The notes: generated by a model from the sequence alone, not told the origin. Positions 55,677-64,000 are shown, counted from the stretch's first letter. The stretch is DNA of 64,000 nt from PGYR01 sp046290495 (GCA_046290495.1 JBKAGT010000006.1:558001-622000); one strand, 5' to 3'. A program made the numbers and translations.

Positions 55677-56096
55677 ATGGGAAAAAATAGAATTACAGTG
55701 CAGTGCACTATTAACTCAGATATTGACAAAGTTTGGGAATCTTGGACCAAACCGGACCACATTATAAATTGGAATTTTGCTAGTGATGAGTGGTGTTGCC
55801 CAACAGCAGAGAATGACCTAAAACCAGGTGGTAAATTTATAAGTAGAATGGAATCGAAGGATGGGAGTATGGGTTTTGATTTTGGAGGTATTTACGAGGA
55901 AGTCAAGGAAAAAGAATTAATTTCTTACAAAATGCAAGATGGTCGTAAAGTAGATATTAGATTTATTTCTTCTGGAAATAATGTTGAGGTTGTAGAAACA
56001 TTTGATGCTGAAGGCACTAATGCGGATGAACAACAAAGAGCTGGTTGGCAGTCAATATTGAACAATTTTAAAAATTATGTCGAGAGTATAAGATAA
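55677..56096 (+). CDS. SRPBCC (AHSA1-like) domain protein
   Basis: 139 residues. The pattern INSDIDKVWESWTKPDHIINWNFASDEWCCP, then LKPGGKFISRMESKDGSMGFDFGGIYEEV, and ending QQRAGWQSILNNFKNYVES is the AHSA1/START-like fold of small cytoplasmic proteins (segments shown only in part). They bind hydrophobic ligands or act as co-chaperones; the ligand is unknown. It is a single gene, divergent from the FAH operon. Confidence 0.88.
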   Translation: MGKNRITVQCTINSDIDKVWESWTKPDHIINWNFASDEWCCPTAENDLKPGGKFISRMESKDGSMGFDFGGIYEEVKEKELISYKMQDGRKVDIRFISSGNNVEVVETFDAEGTNADEQQRAGWQSILNNFKNYVESIR

Positions 56097-56114
56097 GAGT
56101 AGTTAAAAAACAGT

Positions 56115-56363
56115 TTAAATAGTTATATCAAGATAACCATTTTTGAGCTGTTTTTGAGCTGTTTCTCTGTTAGAAAGTTGTGATTGGTTCAATGAAGTGA
56201 TACCAAGAACTTCTTTCTGAAGTCCCTGTGAACCTTTCTGAGCCTCTATTTTAGGTGCTTGTTCCACTTCTTTCTCCAAAGGAGCTTGCGTATTTGCTTC
56301 AGCTCTTGGGTCAGTTTGTGGAGCGCTATAGTACTCGTTTAATATGTTGTTTTCTACTTTCAT
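56115..56363 (-). CDS. small hypothetical protein, Gln/Glu/Ala/Pro-rich
   Basis: 82 residues, mostly disordered (EYYSAPQTDPRAEANTQAP start, then EVEQAPKIEAQKGSQ). There is no signal peptide, membrane segment or known motif, and the ribosome site is weak. The end includes ETAQKQLKNG, encoded by a perfect tandem 11-bp repeat at 56140-56161. It lies alone between converging and diverging genes. It may be real, but evidence beyond the open frame is limited. Confidence 0.45.
   Translation of the reverse strand: MKVENNILNEYYSAPQTDPRAEANTQAPLEKEVEQAPKIEAQKGSQGLQKEVLGITSLNQSQLSNRETAQKQLKNGYLDITI
56140..56161. repeat. perfect tandem 11-bp repeat
   Basis: Two head-to-tail copies of tttttgagctg. They lie in the small hypothetical gene, where gain or loss of a copy would shift the reading frame. 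Confidence 0.8.
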
Positions 56364-56416
56364 ATTGCTAACTTATAAAATAAACGGATAAATCCCAAAT
56401 CAATTTTATTATTTCA

Positions 56417-56446
56417 TTGAAACAAGTGGAATAATAACTAAATTTG
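56417..56446 (+). promoter_or_regulatory. Bacteroidota-type promoter for prfA
   Basis: TTG at 56417-56419, a 19-base spacer and an exact TAAATTTG at 56439-56446, 28 bases before the prfA ATG. Confidence 0.65.
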
Positions 56447-56473
56447 TGAAAATAAAATTAGGAAAATGAGTAA

Positions 56474-57553
56474 ATGAAAGAGAAAATAAAATCGATATTA
56501 GAACGATATGCCGAGGTTAATCAGGAGCTGATGGAGCCTGATTTGGTCAATGATAGAAAGAGATATCGTGATGTTACTATGGAACATAAGAATCTTCAAC
56601 CTATCGTTCAAGCTGGTGAAAAGTATCTGAAAATATTAGACGATATTAGGCAAAATGATGAGCTGATAAATGACAAAGAAGTTAGTAGTGAGTTGAAAGA
56701 ACTTGCGTATGGAGAGAATGAGTCACTCAAAGAAGAACAGGAAGAAATGGAAGAGGAGCTAAAAGTACTTCTTATTCCTAAAGATCCGGATGATATGAAG
56801 AATTGTATTGTTGAGATACGCTCTGGTGCTGGTGGAGATGAGGCAGCTATTTTTGCTGGTGATTTGTATAGAATGTATGAGCGCTTCTTCGAAATTAAAG
56901 GCTTTAAATATGATATTATATCTTTGAATCATGGAGAAAAAGGTGGTTTCAAAGAAGTAGTAATGGAAGTGAATGCTGAAGATGCTTATGGTACTTTGAA
57001 GTATGAAAGTGGTGTACACCGTGTACAGAGAGTGCCTGAAACGGAGTCACAAGGTAGATTACATACATCTGCTGCATCAGTAGTTGTTCTACCTGAAGCA
57101 GATGATGTAGATGTAGAAGTCTTGGACAAAGATATAAAGAAAGATACTTACCGTGCTTCTGGTGCAGGTGGGCAACATGTTAATAAGACAGAATCTGCCG
57201 TTAGATTAACTCACATCCCAACAGGAATTGTAGTAGAATGTCAAGATGAACGTTCTCAAATTAAAAATCATGCTCGTGCCTTAAAAGTATTGAAAGCTAG
57301 AATATATGAGCAAGAGCTGCAAAAACAGATGGCAGAGATTGCATCACAAAGAAAGACTATGGTATCCACTGGTGATAGATCTGCTAAAATCCGAACTTAT
57401 AACTACCCTCAGAACAGAGTTACAGACCATCGTTTGGAAGGCGACGCAAAAAATTATAGTTTAAAGGAAATAGTAGAAGGGGATTTGACAAATATTATCG
57501 AAAACCTTCACATTGCCGAAAGAGCTGAAATACTAAAATCTGGAACTAACTAA
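56474..57553 (+). CDS. prfA: peptide chain release factor 1
   Basis: 359 residues. The peptidyl-release motif GGQ is at 232-234 (ASGAGGQHVNKTES). The codon-recognition triplet PxT reads PET at 188-190, followed by ESQGRLHTSA, as in RF1 of E. coli, where it is PAT. RF1 ends translation at UAA and UAG. It is followed by a rimB-rimK pair after six bases. Confidence 0.97.
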   Translation: MKEKIKSILERYAEVNQELMEPDLVNDRKRYRDVTMEHKNLQPIVQAGEKYLKILDDIRQNDELINDKEVSSELKELAYGENESLKEEQEEMEEELKVLLIPKDPDDMKNCIVEIRSGAGGDEAAIFAGDLYRMYERFFEIKGFKYDIISLNHGEKGGFKEVVMEVNAEDAYGTLKYESGVHRVQRVPETESQGRLHTSAASVVVLPEADDVDVEVLDKDIKKDTYRASGAGGQHVNKTESAVRLTHIPTGIVVECQDERSQIKNHARALKVLKARIYEQELQKQMAEIASQRKTMVSTGDRSAKIRTYNYPQNRVTDHRLEGDAKNYSLKEIVEGDLTNIIENLHIAERAEILKSGTN

Positions 57554-57559
57554 TAGTCT

Positions 57560-57979
57560 ATGAGAACAATTGGAAGAGTAGAAGAGGTAAATCTGATTGA
57601 CTTGGGTTTTGATGGACTTGTTGCAAAAATAGATTCAGGTGCATACACTTCTGCTTTGCATGCACAGTCCATTAAGAGAATAAAGAAGGATGGAGAAAAG
57701 TACGTTAGGTTTCGACTATTAGATAAATCTCACGAAATGTACGAGGATAAATTTATTGAACTACCACTCCATAAAGTGAAGCTAGTAAAAAGTTCCAATG
57801 GATTTGCTCAAAGAAGATACTCTATAAGGACCAGAATGAAGTTGGGTGGTAGAATATACAAGGTAGAGTTCACTCTAACAGACAGAAAAGATATGAAGTC
57901 ACCTATCTTACTAGGTACAAAATTCTTACGAAGAAAATTTTTAATTGATGTTTCTAAAAAACACTTGCTATCCAAATGA
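57560..57979 (+). CDS. rimB: RimB-like retropepsin-type protease (ATP-dependent zinc protease family)
   Basis: 139 residues. The active-site Asp is in KIDSGAYTSALHA, and the ending PILLGTKFLRRKFLIDVSKKHLL is the second half of the fold. RimB proteases remove the poly-glutamate tail that RimK adds to ribosomal protein S6. Its stop overlaps the rimK start by ATGA, which supports the pairing. RimA, a third partner in other bacteria, is not visible here. Confidence 0.9.
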   Translation: MRTIGRVEEVNLIDLGFDGLVAKIDSGAYTSALHAQSIKRIKKDGEKYVRFRLLDKSHEMYEDKFIELPLHKVKLVKSSNGFAQRRYSIRTRMKLGGRIYKVEFTLTDRKDMKSPILLGTKFLRRKFLIDVSKKHLLSK

Positions 57980-58899
57980 AAAAAATTGTAATACTTTCAA
58001 CAAATAAAGAGCTCTATTCAACAAAAAGATTGGTTGAGGCAGTAGAACAGAAAGGGCATGAGCCAATCGTGGTTAACCATACGAAGTGTTCTTTACTTAT
58101 GGAGCAAGGTAACCCAATGGTCTATTATCATGGTGAACCGTTGACTGATATTAGTGCTGTTATTCCGAGAATAGGTGCGTCCGTAACTATGTATGGTACT
58201 GCAGTAGTTAGACAATTTGAATTAATGAAAGTATTTTGTGCAATTGAATCTCAAGCGATAGTAAGGTCAAGAGATAAGCTTCGTAGTCTTCAGATTATGG
58301 CAAGGGAAGGGCTAGGAGTCCCTAAGACTGTATTTGCTCGCCATCCAAAAAATGAAGAAGCCGATAAGTTAGTTAAGCAAATCGGTGGCACACCGATGAT
58401 AATTAAATTATTGGAAGGAACTCAAGGGCTAGGGGTTGTATTAGCTGAAACACGCAAAGCTGCTAAATCCGTAATAGAAGCTTTTTCTGGGTTGAAGACT
58501 AGTATATTAATTCAAGAATTTATAAAAGAAGCTGGTGGCTCGGATGTCAGAGTTTTCATAGTCGATGGTAAAGTCGTAGGTGCTATGAAAAGGACTGGCG
58601 CAGATGGCGATTTCCGCTCGAACATTCACAGAGGTGGCACTGCTGAAGTAATAAAACTAACTGCAAAAGAAAGAAAAGCAGCCTTAAAAGCAGCATCATC
58701 TATGGGATTATCTATTGCTGGTGTTGATTTACTACAGTCTGAAAGAGGTCCATTGATACTTGAAGTAAATTCTTCCCCTGGCTTACAGGGAATAGAAAAA
58801 GCTACTGGAAAAGATATTGCTGGTAGTGTAATAGACTATGTGCTGGATCACACTGAACCAGAGAAGAAACCTAAGAAAAAGAAAAAGATAATTGTTTAG
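57976..58899 (+). CDS. rimK: ribosomal protein S6-L-glutamate ligase RimK
   Basis: 307 residues, an ATP-grasp fold. Landmarks are SRDKLRSLQIMAREGLGVP, GGTPMIIKLLEGTQGLGVVLAET, LIQEFIKEAGGSDVRVFIVDGKVVGAMKR and ILEVNSSPGLQGIEKATGKDI (given as excerpts). It adds glutamate residues to the C-terminus of ribosomal protein S6 and so adjusts translation. The C-terminal Lys-rich tail (KKPKKKKKIIV) exceeds the fold. It shares an operon with rimB and probably prfA. Confidence 0.93.
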   Translation: MKKIVILSTNKELYSTKRLVEAVEQKGHEPIVVNHTKCSLLMEQGNPMVYYHGEPLTDISAVIPRIGASVTMYGTAVVRQFELMKVFCAIESQAIVRSRDKLRSLQIMAREGLGVPKTVFARHPKNEEADKLVKQIGGTPMIIKLLEGTQGLGVVLAETRKAAKSVIEAFSGLKTSILIQEFIKEAGGSDVRVFIVDGKVVGAMKRTGADGDFRSNIHRGGTAEVIKLTAKERKAALKAASSMGLSIAGVDLLQSERGPLILEVNSSPGLQGIEKATGKDIAGSVIDYVLDHTEPEKKPKKKKKIIV

Positions 58900-58903
58900 G
58901 ATG

Positions 58904-59305
58904 TTAATAACTTTGTAGATGCTTAATTCTTTCTTCAGTAATCTCTATCATTGATTGCAAGTATACTATACCAAATACATGTCCACGGAAACCATCAGAG
59001 CTTTTTTCACTCTTTTTTCTTCTTTCAATTAGCCAATTTTCTTGCTCAGTCTTTAAAGATTTCGCTATTCCTGATAGAAGAATTTCAAAAAGTGAATCTA
59101 ATTTAACATTCAATATTGAATCAACCCTCTGAAATTCTAGATTGAGACAAATTCTCTTTTCTAAAGTAGTGCCAGTTTGATTTGAGCAGTCAATTTTATC
59201 TGCAAGCTCCATATACTTAAGTTTTGATAAACGCTCAGCATCTGTTTCAATAGAAGAGCAAGAAGAAGCTATACAAGTTATGATTATGATAATTATAAAT
59301 TTCAT
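58904..59305 (-). CDS. LprI-like (DUF1311) lipoprotein
   Basis: 133 residues. The signal peptide ends IASSCSS, with Cys16 as the lipidation site. The mature part has the LprI-type pattern: DCSNQTGTTLEKRIC, then RVDSILNVKLDSLFEIL and TEQENWLIERRKKSE. Members include lysozyme inhibitors, so cell-wall protection is a possible role. The start overlaps the upstream membrane-protein gene by four bases; the stop is four bases from the converging rimK stop. Confidence 0.75.
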   Translation of the reverse strand: MKFIIIIIITCIASSCSSIETDAERLSKLKYMELADKIDCSNQTGTTLEKRICLNLEFQRVDSILNVKLDSLFEILLSGIAKSLKTEQENWLIERRKKSEKSSDGFRGHVFGIVYLQSMIEITEERIKHLQSY

Positions 59306-59826
59306 TTTAAGCTAGTATCGTAAAATACATCAAAACCAAAAAAACCTTCTCTAACGTCGACAAGAACTGTATCATACTTATTCCTATTTTGATAATGATA
59401 GTGATTGAATACCATCTCTTTTGGCTTATTATCATAATCTATTATAACTAATAACTGTCTTTTGTCTCGATGTCGCCTACGGCCAGGCAATGAGGATTTT
59501 TCTTGAATCAGATATGATTTAGTTTCAGTGTAATCATCTGCTAAATGGTAGTTTGCAATAGTGAATACAGAGCATAATATAAATCCACATCCAACTATAT
59601 AAAAGACAGCAGAATATAAGTATAAATAAATCCCAGATACGATGAATGTTCTTTGATAATTTTTGAAATCAATAATAAAAGCAATTGATGATGAGAGTAT
59701 TATTATTAATAAAGGTACCCAAAAGCTAATGATGGTAACTCTGAAGACATCAATTTGCCATATCATCAAAACTAAGCCTAGGATGAATAATAAAGAATAT
59801 AGGTCACGTTTTCTTTCTTTATCCAC
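59302..59826 (-). CDS. hypothetical membrane protein
   Basis: 174 residues with three membrane segments (about 9-27, 29-52 and 59-92) followed by a soluble domain of 80 residues (KSYLIQEKSSLPGRRRHRDK and onward). The start is GTG at 59826. Its stop overlaps the LprI-like gene by four bases, so the two are translated together. I do not recognise it. The soluble end, rich in Tyr, Asp and Asn, may sit on the outside. Confidence 0.65.
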   Translation of the reverse strand: MDKERKRDLYSLLFILGLVLMIWQIDVFRVTIISFWVPLLIIILSSSIAFIIDFKNYQRTFIVSGIYLYLYSAVFYIVGCGFILCSVFTIANYHLADDYTETKSYLIQEKSSLPGRRRHRDKRQLLVIIDYDNKPKEMVFNHYHYQNRNKYDTVLVDVREGFFGFDVFYDTSLK

Positions 59827-59907
59827 AAGAATGTTTAGATTAGTGTGTTAAAATTTAATTTAATAAAATAATATAAATCATTTATAAATGCAAATTTACA
59901 CCAAGCA

Positions 59908-59941
59908 AAAAAAAGACTTCCCAAGTATATAGGAAGTCTTT
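59908..59941 (-). terminator. rho-independent terminator after clpP
   Basis: A 10-bp stem (aaagacttcc / ggaagtcttt) with a 10-base loop; on the minus strand a run of T follows. Confidence 0.85.
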
Positions 59942-59966
59942 CAATACATCTTGTAATGCTTAGTAA

Positions 59967-60524
59967 TTAAACCAACTTTTCTATCTTGCTATCAACTATA
60001 CCATAATCAACAGATTCATCAGCTGACATCCAATAATCGCGATTGAAATCTTTCATTATCTTTTCTACGCTGTGGCCACAGTTTTTGGCTAATATTTCAG
60101 CACCGAGTTTCTTAGTTTTTACAATCTCTTCCATTTGGATTTCTATATCTGCCGACTTCCCTCTTGCACCACCGCTTGGTTGGTGTATCATTACTCTAGC
60201 GTGAGGTAAAGCAAATCTCTTACCTTTCTCGCCAGCCGAAAGAAGAATAGAACCCATAGATGCAGCTAAGCCAGTAGCAATAGTTGAAACGGGGCTGCTT
60301 ATTCCTTTCATAGTGTCATAGATTGTAAAACCTGAAGTTACATATCCACCTGGGCTGTTGATAATCAACTGTATCTCCTTACCAGGGTCTTCTAACTCCA
60401 AAAACATTAGGCGATCAATAACGTGCTTTGCAGAGTCGTCGTCTACTTGTCCCCAAAGGAAAATACGTCTGTTCTCAAGAAGTTTATTATCAATTTTATC
60501 TTGTAATTTTTGTGCTTTGCTCAT
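59967..60524 (-). CDS. clpP: ATP-dependent Clp protease proteolytic subunit ClpP-like
   Basis: 185 residues. The catalytic triad is Ser89 (LAASMGS), His114 (MIHQP) and Asp163 (NRDYW). It is slightly shorter than E. coli ClpP (207 with propeptide) and starts directly with MSKAQKLQDK, with no propeptide. ClpP forms a 14-subunit chamber fed by ClpX or ClpA. Neither clpX nor tig, the usual neighbours, lies next to it, so it may be a second ClpP copy. Confidence 0.93.
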   Translation of the reverse strand: MSKAQKLQDKIDNKLLENRRIFLWGQVDDDSAKHVIDRLMFLELEDPGKEIQLIINSPGGYVTSGFTIYDTMKGISSPVSTIATGLAASMGSILLSAGEKGKRFALPHARVMIHQPSGGARGKSADIEIQMEEIVKTKKLGAEILAKNCGHSVEKIMKDFNRDYWMSADESVDYGIVDSKIEKLV

Positions 60525-60621
60525 TTTCTATCTCTTTGTTTTAATTTAGTCACTAAAATAAGTATAAAAACTGATTTAAGTAAAAATTAGTGTTTTTTGT
60601 GGGGAAGTTAGCTCGAATGAA

Positions 60622-61101
60622 TTATTCAAATTTATCATAATTGAGAATATTTCCATTCTCAGGAATATCTATCATAATCCAATCAGGAGCATATCCATAA
60701 TCCTCAGTTTTAAAAGACTGAAAACCATAAACTCCACCAAACTTATACGAACTAGTGTATATCATATGTTTATTACTAAAGCGGGGAATTTCTTGCCTAA
60801 TATCGTACATTGCGTCTACATTTTCTTTAAAGTTTTCAGAACTTATGAGTCTATTTACAATTCTCTTTTTATCGTTATCAGAGATTTTAATACTAAAACT
60901 CTCTTGAAAAACTGTAAATTCTTTCCTATATCTTATAATCTCAAAATCATCGAATAATGCAATATCTTCTTCTTTAAGTAAGTGAGTGATATTTGATTTA
61001 GTCGGAAATAAGTTTTCAATAATATTGATAACTAAAGGTACTACCAAAAAGAAAACAATAGATGAAACTAATAACCACTTTAGTATTTTCCATATTTTCA
61101 T
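60622..61101 (-). CDS. hypothetical membrane-anchored protein
   Basis: 159 residues with one N-terminal membrane segment (about 8-28, LKWLLVSSIVFFLVVPLVI). The remainder is charged with many Glu, Lys, Ile and Phe; no motif is recognisable. It is a single gene with the E1 gene's terminator upstream of it and clpP downstream. The C-terminal part probably lies in the periplasm. Function unknown. Confidence 0.6.
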   Translation of the reverse strand: MKIWKILKWLLVSSIVFFLVVPLVINIIENLFPTKSNITHLLKEEDIALFDDFEIIRYRKEFTVFQESFSIKISDNDKKRIVNRLISSENFKENVDAMYDIRQEIPRFSNKHMIYTSSYKFGGVYGFQSFKTEDYGYAPDWIMIDIPENGNILNYDKFE

Positions 61102-61211
61102 AATTTTATCTAATGAGTTTTTTTAAGGAACGTCAAATTAAACTCGAAGTTCCAGCTAAAGAATTTCTAAGAAAAAATATTGTCATTAAAGTTTTAATCA
61201 TATATTAATAT

Positions 61212-61247
61212 AAAAAAAAGACTGCCCATAAGAACAGTCTTTTTTAA
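61212..61247 (-). terminator. rho-independent terminator after the E1 gene
   Basis: An 11-bp stem (aaaaaagactg / cagtctttttt) around a 10-base loop, with a T-rich run on the minus strand. Confidence 0.85.
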
Positions 61248-61269
61248 AATCTAAATTTTAATCAATTGA

Positions 61270-63381
61270 TTAGTAGTTGATTAATTCCATAATCTTATCA
61301 TATACCTTAGCTTCTGTCGGAAGTACATCCATCTCGTAGTTAGGGTGATAAGGAATGTGTGAATCTTTACCAGTTAATTTCTTGACAGGAGCATCTAAGT
61401 ATTCGAAACACTCATCAGATATTTCTGAAATGACATTACCTGAAATACTAGTTGTCATTGTATCTTCGTGTACTACTAAAGCTCTATTCGTTTTCTTAAC
61501 TGACTCACAAACTGTTTCTTTGTCCCAAGGAACAATAGTTCTTAGGTCAACAATCTCGATTGTCTTGTTAGTCTCTTTTTCTATTTTCTTAACAGCATTT
61601 ACAGTGTCTTTCACACCCATTCCGTAAGTAATTACTGTAGCATCATTACCTTCTTTCACTATTTTTGCTTTTCCAAATGGAATTAGGTAATCCTCATCTG
61701 GCTCAACTGTTTTTGCAAATGGTAATCTGTACATACCTTTGTGCTCACAGAAGATAACTGGATCTTGCAAACGACACGCTGTTTTCAATAATCCTTTTGC
61801 ATCTGCGGCATTAGATGGGTAAGCAATCATTATACCTGGGATGTGAGAGAATATTGACTCAATGTTTTGTGAGTGACACAAACCACCGTGAATATATCCA
61901 CCTACAGCAACACGAGTTACAACTGGTGCAGAGAAACCACCGTTAGAACGGAATCTCATAGCTCCAACTTCATTTTTATATTGCATAAATGCAGGCCAAA
62001 TATAGTCACCGAATTGAATTTCAATTACTGGCTTCCAGCCTTTTACAGCCATACCTACAGCAGTACCAACGATTGATGCTTCTGCAAGCGGTGAGTTAAA
62101 TACTCTTTCTGTTCCAAATTTATCACTTAGTCCACGAGTAGCGGTGAATACACCACCTTTACCGTCTTCTACATCCTCACCGTACACTACCATTTTCTCA
62201 TTTCTTTCCATCTCTTCGTGTAGTGCATGGTTAATAGCGTCTACCAATACGGCTTCTTTTTCTCCTTCTAGTTCGCCATCTGCATAAGGTAAATCACGAG
62301 TGCTTTCGTCAGCGAAGTTTTCTTTGATTGAATCTTCTGCATCTGGATCTTCTTGTTCTAATGCCCAGTCAGCAGCATCACGAAGTTCATTTTTAACATC
62401 TTCGTGCATTTGGTCTATCTCTTTTCTAGTAGCTACCCTGTTCTTAACTAAGTAATCAGAAAGAATCTTGATACAATCTTTGTCTTGTGCTTCTTTTTCC
62501 AAATCGTCCATATCACGATACTTTCTTTGGTCATCAGAAGATGAGTGAGAAAGCAATCTAACTACATCAGCATGAATCAACGCAGGGCCTTTTCCAGCTC
62601 TCATCCATTCTATAGCTTCTTCAGCTGCTTTTACTGATTCGAAATAATCTGTTCCGTCAACTCTAATTTTCTTTAAGTTCTCATATTTTCCAAATGCATC
62701 AGATATATCGCCACCCATTGTTTGGTCTTTCTTTCTTACAGAGATAGCATATTTGTTATCTTGAATACAGAATAAAACCGGCAACTTAGCTCTGTTCGCC
62801 CAGTTTACAGCTTCGTAGAATTCACCTTGCGAAGTAGTACCTTCACCAGATGCAACATATACGAATTGATCACCACCTTCTTTCTTAATTGCCAATGCAT
62901 TACCAGTAGCGTTTAGGAATTGTGTTCCTGTTGGTGATGATTGTGTTGGAAAGTTTAATCTTGGGTTACCAAAGTGACCAGGCATCTGGCGACCACCAGT
63001 TGCTGGACAATCTTTCTTAGCAAATGCAAGTAGGAAGTATTCTTTCATAGTCATTCCTTTTGCATAAGTGATAGCCATATCACGGTAGTAAGTCCAACCC
63101 CAATCGTCTTCTCTCATACGAAGACCAATTGCAGTTTGAATACATTCGTGACCACTAACACCTATGTGGAAGAAAGATTTACCTTGCTTCACAAATCCTA
63201 GGTGGATATTGTCAGTAGTCCTTGCTGTTATCATATTGCGCAGCGCGCCAAGCAAGTGCTTTTTGTCTAAATTCAGTTCTCTATGAACTGCTACTTTACT
63301 TTTATTTGAACTTTTAGCTTTTGATTTAGTGCTTTTTTTCTTGACAGAAGTCTTAGATGTGCTAGTTTTTTTAGCCGCCAT
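61270..63381 (-). CDS. fused alpha-beta E1 component of a branched-chain 2-oxoacid dehydrogenase
   Basis: 703 residues. Residues 1-32 are a Lys/Ser/Thr-rich tail (MAAKKTSTSKTSVKKK) like histone H1 ends. The alpha part (about 40-350) has the thiamine-diphosphate site GEGTTSQGEFYEAVNWANRA then DNKYAIS. The beta part (about 365-700) has YGEDVEDGKGGVFTATRGL, SPLAEASIVGTAVGMA and EIQFGDYIWPAFMQ. The E1 enzyme decarboxylates a 2-oxo acid and passes the acyl group to E2. E2 and E3 genes are not in the window. Pyruvate or acetoin-type substrates are alternatives. Confidence 0.92.
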   Translation of the reverse strand: MAAKKTSTSKTSVKKKSTKSKAKSSNKSKVAVHRELNLDKKHLLGALRNMITARTTDNIHLGFVKQGKSFFHIGVSGHECIQTAIGLRMREDDWGWTYYRDMAITYAKGMTMKEYFLLAFAKKDCPATGGRQMPGHFGNPRLNFPTQSSPTGTQFLNATGNALAIKKEGGDQFVYVASGEGTTSQGEFYEAVNWANRAKLPVLFCIQDNKYAISVRKKDQTMGGDISDAFGKYENLKKIRVDGTDYFESVKAAEEAIEWMRAGKGPALIHADVVRLLSHSSSDDQRKYRDMDDLEKEAQDKDCIKILSDYLVKNRVATRKEIDQMHEDVKNELRDAADWALEQEDPDAEDSIKENFADESTRDLPYADGELEGEKEAVLVDAINHALHEEMERNEKMVVYGEDVEDGKGGVFTATRGLSDKFGTERVFNSPLAEASIVGTAVGMAVKGWKPVIEIQFGDYIWPAFMQYKNEVGAMRFRSNGGFSAPVVTRVAVGGYIHGGLCHSQNIESIFSHIPGIMIAYPSNAADAKGLLKTACRLQDPVIFCEHKGMYRLPFAKTVEPDEDYLIPFGKAKIVKEGNDATVITYGMGVKDTVNAVKKIEKETNKTIEIVDLRTIVPWDKETVCESVKKTNRALVVHEDTMTTSISGNVISEISDECFEYLDAPVKKLTGKDSHIPYHPNYEMDVLPTEAKVYDKIMELINY

Positions 63382-63486
63382 ACTTTACTCACCAAATTTT
63401 AATTAATATTTTTCTTATTGTTGTTATATACAATTTTACAATTTACAATTTTATAAACTCATTTAAAAAAACAACTTTTCAAGAAA

Positions 63487-64000
63487 ATGATAAAGCTGTA
63501 CGGAAATCATAAAATTTTAACACTGCTTCAAAACGCACACAATACTAATTCTATTGCATCTACCTATTTCTTTTATGGACCAGAAGGTATTGGAAAAGAA
63601 GCCGTAGCTTTGAAGTTTGCAGCTATGGTTAATGGTTTGGACGAAGAAAAATGGCTTAATTCAGAGAATATTATTTATCTGCACAAACTCCCCGCAAATA
63701 AATCAACCAAAAAAAGTGATGATATATATGATACTTATCCAGCTGATGTTGTTGAGCATATAAAAGATGAACTTCAGAAAAAACAATCAAATGCATATCA
63801 TAAAGTTGAGATTCCTAATGCAAACCAGATAAGGGTTGATTCGATAAGAATTCTGAAAAGGAAATTGTCTACTTCAAATAGTGGTGGACGGAGATTTGTA
63901 ATAGTTTCTGGTGCGGACACTATGAACAATGCTGCTGCAAATTCTTTTTTGAAAACATTGGAAGAACCCAATCCTAATACTACTATTATACTGATTGCTG
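63487..64000 (+). CDS. holB: DNA polymerase III delta' subunit (HolB), partial
   Basis: The frame opens at an ATG (63487) and continues past the window end, giving 171 residues. The Walker-like site GPEGIGKE is at 31-38, and GGRRFVIVSGADTMNNAAANSF leads into LKTLEEPNPNTTIIL, the conserved clamp-loader motif (shown in part). HolB helps load the sliding clamp. The C-terminal half lies outside the window. It is divergent from the E1 gene by 105 bases. Confidence 0.92.
   Translation, partial: MIKLYGNHKILTLLQNAHNTNSIASTYFFYGPEGIGKEAVALKFAAMVNGLDEEKWLNSENIIYLHKLPANKSTKKSDDIYDTYPADVVEHIKDELQKKQSNAYHKVEIPNANQIRVDSIRILKRKLSTSNSGGRRFVIVSGADTMNNAAANSFLKTLEEPNPNTTIILIA

Noticed and set aside
56140..56161. 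Tandem 11-bp repeat as a mobile-element or CRISPR remnant
   Set aside because: Only two copies with no spacers or flanking inverted repeats.

Overview
The window is AT-rich, densely coded bacterial chromosome. Three features point to the Bacteroidota/Ignavibacteriota/Kapabacteria side of the FCB superphylum. First, several secreted proteins end in a type IX secretion (T9SS type A) sorting domain. Second, some housekeeping genes carry the Bacteroidota-type promoter pattern TTG/TTTG-N19-20-TAnnTTTG. Third, many short lipoproteins are present. Unlike most Bacteroidota, this organism has flagella. Kapabacteria-like or Ignavibacteria-like is my best guess; the sequence alone does not settle it. 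I saw no rRNA, tRNA, CRISPR array, insertion sequence or prophage.

Layout. 1-132: tail of a T9SS-sorted protein. 239-4813: an ECF sigma factor operon with an anti-sigma-like protein that appears fused to a coiled coil and an outer-membrane beta-barrel, followed by two lipoproteins, the last with a META domain. 4908-6080: homogentisate dioxygenase. 6109-11288 (minus): M1 aminopeptidase, YggS, a propeller-like lipoprotein and a GAF/PP2C phosphatase. 11385-12530: a secreted fibre-like protein. 12622-13991 (minus): fliW, csrA and a response regulator behind a sigma-54-type promoter. 14176-24626: lnt, two paralogous FG-GAP/UnbV T9SS proteins and an M16 protease pair. 24684-27805 (minus): cupin, GT-C-like membrane protein, hrcA. 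27947-32713: typA, sppA, a lipoprotein. 32717-38539 (minus): yjbQ, T9SS subtilisin, DUF4397 lipoprotein. 38651-41327 (minus): rpmH-rnpA-yidD-yidC without dnaA beside it.

41660-53433 is a 13-gene flagellar operon: flgB, flgC, a small unknown gene, fliE-fliF-fliG-fliH-fliI-fliJ, a MotE/YlxF-like gene, fliK, flgD, a TIGR02530-type gene and flgE. It starts at a good sigma-54 -24/-12 promoter, and there is an unusual structured leader just before flgE. 53517-55492 (minus): FAH-family hydrolase and flavin reductase. 55677-58899: SRPBCC protein, prfA and a rimB-rimK pair for ribosomal protein S6 glutamate-tail modification. 58904-63381 (minus): small envelope proteins, clpP and a fused alpha-beta 2-oxoacid dehydrogenase E1. 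63487-64000: start of holB.

How the genes connect. The flagellar structural operon and the fliW-csrA-response-regulator operon both have a canonical GG-N10-GC sigma-54 promoter, so hook-basal-body synthesis and the FliW/CsrA control switch may be activated together. GGA motifs and hairpins in the flgE and fliW leaders make these transcripts possible CsrA targets. The homogentisate dioxygenase and FAH-family hydrolase look like two steps of tyrosine breakdown placed far apart. The most unusual single gene is the one at 826-2157, which may link cytoplasmic sigma-factor control to the outer membrane in one polypeptide.
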